Below, piece after piece: positions 58,965 through 64,000 of a stretch of 64,000 nucleotides of DNA; positions within the stretch are counted from its first letter, which is position 1; each line of letters opens with the position of its first letter. The notes under the pieces were generated by a model. It searched no databases, was not told the DNA's origin, and saw only the letters and a program-made list of their open reading frames with translations. Made by a program: the position numbers and the translations under genes. The stretch lies in the NCBI GenBank assembly GCA_022113835.1, contig JAILWY010000026.1, positions 2,190,001 to 2,254,000 of the forward strand, read 5' to 3'. This stretch comes from Atopsyche davidsoni. Lineage: Eukaryota > Arthropoda > Insecta > Trichoptera > Hydrobiosidae.

Positions 58965-59519
58965 ATATAGGGTGTCCAAAGAGAGTATCGGGTATTTGTT
59001 AGTTCAGTAAAACAAAAACTACTAGTAATCAAGTATTTTTTTAGTGTTGATTATAAGAATACAAAATTGAAAATTATTTAGAAAAGATGATGTTATCCAA
59101 ATGGTGACCGTTACGGTGCTGGCACTCTTCTAATCTGGAACGAATATTGCTGATAACACGCTGACACATAGCCCTCGATATTGCTGCCATTTCTGACCTG
59201 ATGTTTTATTTCATTTCCATTAGGTTCATCGGATTATTCTCATAAACTCTACTTTTAAGGTATCCCCATACGAAATAGTCAAGAGGGCTAAGGTCGGGGC
59301 TTCTGGGAGACCAGTTGATGTTACCTCTACTTCTTTGGGGAATAATTCGTTTACAGCTTCAATTGATTGATTGGATGTATGGTCTGTATGTCTTGTTGGA
59401 ACCACGTTCTTGAGTTGAAACCTTGAAACTCCTGCAACTTTGGGCCCAAAAATTTTCGCAGCATATCGCAATAACGGCCACCAAAACAAATACCCGATAC
59501 TCTTTTTGGACACCTTTAT
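58965..59519 (-). mobile_element. Mariner-type element, internally deleted copy 2
   Basis: Inverted ends GGTGTCCAAAGAGAGTATCG and CGATACTCTTTTTGGACACC, with TATA on both sides. It is about 550 bp and collinear with 33216-33715, with an extra 50 bp kept (AACACGCTGACACATAGCCC region). It retains the transposase 3' portion on the minus strand. Confidence 0.88.
59074..59440 (-). pseudogene. Mariner-type transposase C-terminus, stop and frameshift
   Basis: Reading the minus strand, an upstream frame gives HTSNQSIEAVNELFP, then after a frameshift NINWSPRSPDLSPLDYFVWG then YLKSRVYENN, a stop after MEMK, and in the same frame AAISRAMCQRVISNIRSRLE, ECQHRNGHHLDNIIFSK and the natural stop. PRSPDLSPLDYF holds the last catalytic Asp of the mariner triad. 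The first two catalytic residues and the DNA-binding region are absent. It is better preserved than the 33.3 kb copy. Confidence 0.88.
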
Positions 59520-59734
59520 AATCATATAATTGCGCAGCAACAATACGCAATAGCAATATAATAATCTTTTCGTGTCTTTTTCTTTCGTGAAGACTGGACC
59601 TGGAGCGAGATGTGTTCAATTATATAGTCACCAGCCTCTTCTAAGTAGAGGCTCGTGATGAATAATATATTTTCGTTCACATTGCATCTTTTTTTATTTT
59701 ATTCTTACACTTACATAATGATTAAATTAACTAC

Positions 59735-59900
59735 TTGACATAACACGATACGTAACGGCCGGCTTTCCTCAAACCAAGGCCTCGTCAGACCTTCGTCCGA
59801 TGGGAGCGTGGAGATTCCGTGGGGCTTCCGCGTTGCATTGGTCAAGGTCGTCCGCGTCATGCCGGATGCTGGCGGCCATTTTTCACTCCAATAATTAAAC
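59735..59900. promoter_or_regulatory. GC-rich island with TCAAGGTCG and YY1-like site
   Basis: TTGGTCAAGGTCGTCCGCGT (59839-59858) and GGCGGCCATTTTTC (59871-59884) lie in a 160-bp GC-rich patch. It shares TCAAGGTCGTCC with the 24.6 kb island. The 66-codon minus-strand frame over it is unrecognised. Confidence 0.3.
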
Positions 59901-59976
59901 ATCGTGTGCATTTTGTGCCGTTAATTCTCTCCATCAGTGTGTGTATGCACAAATACGCTGAACATATCGAGTTTTA

Positions 59977-60280
59977 GAAATTCAATATTTTTGACAGAGT
60001 ACTTGGAGGAATTCCATTTTAATATTTTTGGATATAAAAAAAATGTATCAAGATTTGAAATTCAATACTTTTGACAGAGAGTACTTGGTGGAATTCCATG
60101 TTAATATTTTTGGGTAAAAAAAAAAATGTATCAAGATTTGAAATTCAATATTTTTGACAGAGAGTACTTGGTGGAATTCCATTTTAATATTTTTGAGTAA
60201 AATACTTGAGAAAAGATTGGCGAAACCGGTCACAAATAAAAACGAACATGTGGAAAATCACTCAAGTATTTTACTCAAAA
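59977..60280. repeat. Hammerhead-bearing repeat copy with three tandem end units
   Basis: GAAATTCAATATTTTTGACA begins three tandem units at 59977, 60057 and 60140 (80 and 83 bp), each with GGAATTCCA and AATATTTTTG, joined by AATGTATCAAGATTT. The third runs into GATTGGCGAAACCGGTCACA (60215-60234) and the AAATCACTCAAGTATTTTAC foldback arm. Tandem end units are known in Penelope-like and retrozyme-type elements. Only half of the hammerhead-like core remains. Confidence 0.75.
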
Positions 60281-60299
60281 AAGTTTTCATAAATTTTAA

Positions 60300-61190
60300 G
60301 ATATACTATTTTTTATTTAAAAAATTAATATTTTTGGTGATTTTTTTTTACATCTTTGTAAAAAATTCTAGAAAATAGTCACGTGAAACAAATTAAAAAA
60401 ATTACCAGAAATACTTATTTTTAAAAAAAAAAAATATTAAATGGAATCCGACACTATCGCGAATTACCATTGACTTCTTTTGCAAAAGATTTCCAATCCA
60501 GGCCTGCTTTAAAAACGGTCTATCTTGACTGTTTCTGAGTGTGTAAATTTTTTATTACTTTTAGCTTTTCAGGTTGACAATTTGGTGTTCAATATTTTGA
60601 GTATTACAAATTAAACCAGCCAGTAACATTATATTATACTCGTGTCGATGACTGCATGAAGCATTAGATGAGGGTGATTATGATTCTTTAAAACAATAAA
60701 AGTGAGTACATAATGTTGTACTTAATATATTATACTAAACACAAATTTTATCAAAATATTAAGCACAATGCGCTGATATCATGTTTATCCACATTTTTTG
60801 TGACTACAAAAAAAACTCATTAATCTGTCAAAATGAGCAAATTTTGTATAATTAATAATTTCAATTATCATTAACACTATAATTGCTTATATCTCATGTA
60901 TATTGCAGATTATAATAGTCGTGATGAATTACGACTTCACTGCGGTGAATATATTCTTTCCGACCTTGTTGATAGATTTATAAAGCGTTTTCTGCTACTG
61001 TTGTTATTGTCAATAAAACATACATTTTTATCCAATACTCGTCCATTTGTTTAAATTGGCGTCCTGGACAATGACGTTACTCGTAACAACATAAAATAAT
61101 AACTTTTCTTGGTAATTATATGTGATTACAAGCCTATTTATATTGACAGTCACATTTTCATTATCATACTTCACATTTGAACACATTTTA
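60300..61190. other. AT-rich sequence, nothing recognised
   Basis: CGACCTTGTTG at 60961-60971 is a half-site. There are no genes or bounded elements. Confidence 0.5.
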
Positions 61191-61230
61191 TTATAAATGT
61201 TCTTTATTCTTGGATGTTATGTTTAGAGTT

Positions 61231-61272
61231 TTCCAACGTTTCATTCTTGGTAATAGAACCATCTTCAGGGAT
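61231..61272 (-). ncRNA. Hammerhead-ribozyme-like motif, best-preserved core
   Basis: On the minus strand the order is ATCC, CTGAAGA, TGGTTCTATTACCAAGAAT, GAAAC, GTT, GGA. CTGAAGA and GAAA match the invariant hammerhead core (CUGANGA, GAAA). AC/GT forms a two-base-pair stem III with a GUU cleavage triplet (NUH rule). TCC/GGA gives three base pairs of stem I, and GTTCT/AGAAT a five-pair stem II (one G-U) with a two-base bulge. Very short stem III is the hallmark of the motifs described in Penelope-like elements. Activity is unproven, and no reverse-transcriptase frame is nearby. Confidence 0.45.
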
Positions 61273-64000
61273 TTGTGATGGTGGCAACCAGGAGTGATAC
61301 CTCAAATACAATATGTACTCAATAAAGAAGAAAATCTTAAAAAATACGGCTTCCAAAACCTTCGAACACATTTTATACCATATTAAAAAAAATGAAATAC
61401 TTTCAAAATATATAATTTTTTAAGGTGCCTATAATTAAAATTAACTAATATATCTACTATGAAAATCTGATTATCAAGGTTATTTGCCTTTTTACTATAA
61501 CAAGACACACAACGTATACAATAAGGTAGAAATACAAACAAGTTTACCATTTACTTTTTTGTTTAAAGAAGGCAAAAAGTGAATAATATTCAATAAATAA
61601 ATCTGACGAAGCCCTTAAAAAGCAAATGTGCTCAGCATAAAATAATATATCAATCTCCTAGTCTAGTCAATCTGGTAATTTATGCTTGTAGTTAATAACA
61701 GTTTTACATTGAGATGGTATTAGACAATGTATTCCACTCATAAGACACTCGTTAGTGTCAGATTAAATCAATAATTAAAAAAAATATTCAATAACATACG
61801 CCATATTTGGAGGCAAATGTAATGACTCCCACGTTCTTTAAGTAATTTCTGAAATATAAAATCACTTCCCTGTTTATTTTTCCGACATTCTTAGAACAGC
61901 TCAATAAATTTAGCTCAAAATAACTTCATATTTACATATGGCATGTAATAACCAATATTTCTCAACAGAACTGCATAATGTGAAGGACGCAAAGATTCGT
62001 AATCACTTAAATATTTTAAGTTTTCTTTGAACAAGTTAGTCGAATTGATAAAAAAATATTTTTTTAGTTATCATTAGTAATTTTCAAAAATCTTCAAATT
62101 GAACTGTGATCTTTTAGATAGATTATTTTTAATTATTTTTTTAAATACATTATGCAAACAGGTGACTCTTACCTAGCATATGAAAAACGTTTTAACTGCA
62201 TAAATATAAATCTAAAAACATACCTGTTTTTTTAAATAAAGCTCTGATGTCACACATAGGTATTTTATACTGTCTGTAATTTTTAATAGATAAATAAATC
62301 ATTTGCAAAAATTGGAATATATATGGATTAAACATAGGTAAGCGAGTTGAAGACCTTCCTGCGAATTTAAATATTTATTGTAGTTTCTTCGGCACTGTAC
62401 TTCCGACTTCTCGCATGATTTCTCGTATAACGGATGAATGAATACGTATTAAAAATTCTTATATGTATCTTTTCAAGGTCTCTGAAGATCATATTAAAGG
62501 AGAAGGTTCACCTATCCGCCATCAGAAGGTCATGCCACGTAACGGTCACTGTAGACGTCTTGTCATATATTACCGCATAAATAATTTCTCAGGGTTCTAC
62601 AGGCGGTACTCTTTTTAATAATAGGTTCCCCGAGAATTACTTCTGCTATCGGTAATAGATAACGCCAAGGTTATTTCAATAAATGGAAATGTGAATCATG
62701 CTCGACTAGTGATGAGCACAATCAACAGATTTTTAAGATCGACTTAATATTTGGCACACAAAGAAACGAAGAAAGAAAAGCAGCCAATATAATTTGGATA
62801 TACACATTATCGATACAAATTATTTTTACACAAGTAATAGGTATTAAAATATAACTAAAGCAATTCACCATTAAGTCCAGATGTTTCGATTTTAAAAAAT
62901 AGTATCAAAAAGTATTGTAATACGTGAGTACTTATTTATTGCAAATTAAATGCGACTATTGTATAATAAAATGTGTTATTCGAAAAAAAATATTCATTCG
63001 TTTACGCACGGATATATCGATTATTCGATTAATAATTTATGATTGTGCCCATCATTATTTTGTACTGAAATGCCATTTGGAACAATCACTATAAAATGAA
63101 TTGAGTACATATTTGTGAGGTCACGCCCGAAAAATCAAAAGGCAAATCAATGTTATATCATATCTTTTTCATTGTGTATGTTATCATCATTTCATGTCAT
63201 ACCAAGCCATTTGTACAAACAAATGCTTTGATAAAGCTAAATTGTTATGTCATACTATTTAAACACCTTGAAAATTTCCTAGAAACGTTTAAACTTGTCT
63301 AATTTAGCCAAATGAGTAGAGAAGTGCTATATACTCTTAAGCGTCTCCTGAAACCGAAAGCTTGTTACCGCTGATGGGTTTGTGAAGGTATTTTTAGAAG
63401 GATAGCCACCAATGCCTTACTATGGGTAACAAACATTAAACGAAAGGAAAGAAAATCACTTTTATTTAACTGATCGATTTTGACATGTTTTTCAGACATT
63501 AAAAAACAAAATCGCTTAATGTCCTCCAAAACCAAGATGTTTGCAAAGACTTCCTTTGTCCAGCCATAAAACTCAAATACTTTATTACTTTTGTCTGTCC
63601 CTAATATTATACATTAAATGGAGGGGCTGAATTTCAGTAGCGTAGATTATTACTCTTACCTATAATTGTAACATTACGTCATCATCACTAATATAATGAT
63701 AGTGAATGTAACCAAAACAATAATACATTTTATATAAGATGAATCGAAGCTTTTTTGTTATATATCTCTTTACCTGTGTATCATTCAAACGCATGTACCA
63801 GTAAACATTTTCAATGAGCTTTATCTAAAGCTTATCTAAGTTAAGCAATTTTAAGATATAACAATATAAAATCACAAGGGGAAAATTGTATATTTTTAAA
63901 TTTTTGATTTAAATTTTTGCAAACAAAGAATAATGTTGATACTTATAAAAATTTAATAAAACTGTTTTTTTCATAATTGTAATTTTATCTTGTGGGTGAA
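61273..64000. other. AT-rich sequence, nothing recognised
   Basis: Half-site TTCAAGGTCTC (62472-62482) and a small GC-richer patch (62500-62660) were noted. No gene, RNA gene or repeat boundary is supported to the end of the window. Confidence 0.55.

Overview
The window looks like AT-rich nuclear DNA from an arthropod, most probably an insect. GC is about one third by eye, there are runs of the insect telomere pentamer (CCTAA/TTAGG), tRNA-headed SINE-like copies, and typical arthropod hAT, mariner and TTAA-type transposon remnants. I found no complete protein-coding gene, rRNA or functional tRNA, so I read it as intergenic or intronic sequence of a large locus. Nothing in it names the host gene or the species.

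Layout. 1-800 holds a GC-richer block with two good splice-donor sequences, possibly an untranslated first exon. 977-1875 is a TTAA-flanked repeat followed by a perfect-period 4 x 203 bp tandem array. 2275-2501, 4299-4895, 16596-17039, 36433-36808 and 42553-42630 are copies of two related terminal-inverted-repeat families. 10066-11570 carries two oppositely oriented LTR/primer-binding-site relics around a GC-rich island. 17150-18090 has a SINE plus a piggyBac-like transposase remnant. 24742-24992 is a hAT MITE with a perfect 8-bp target duplication. 25866-25956 is a perfect 44-bp-arm palindrome. 33216-33715 and 58965-59519 are sister mariner-type elements with broken transposase C-termini. 34690-35625 is a rearranged SINE/repeat cluster. 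42466-43163 and 47923-48856 are sister hAT elements, the second with a mariner-type element inside it. 44830-45081 is a TTAA-flanked MITE. Copies of a short repeat carrying hammerhead-ribozyme-like cores lie at 4402, 23959 and 59977, and other such cores at 11.8, 30.3 and 61.2 kb.

Between the repeats, short GC-richer islands of 150-400 bp recur every few kilobases in the AT-rich background. They often hold TCAAGGTC (FTZ-F1/ERR-type nuclear receptor half-site; 23 CAAGGTC/GACCTTG counted by eye), TGACGTCA (CRE; six perfect copies), ETS (CCGGAAGT) and GCCAT (YY1/Pho-like) motifs. The strongest regulatory candidates are 35980-36170 (CCAAT box plus two CREs) and 40400-41710 (HNF4-like DR1, ETS sites, NRF1-like site, C-tract array). 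About 400 bp after the latter, a 36-codon ATG-started open frame ends at a strong splice donor (42115-42222). Reading the islands as cis-regulatory is inference. Open frames in GC-rich patches of AT-rich DNA are expected by chance, so all host-exon calls here are low confidence.
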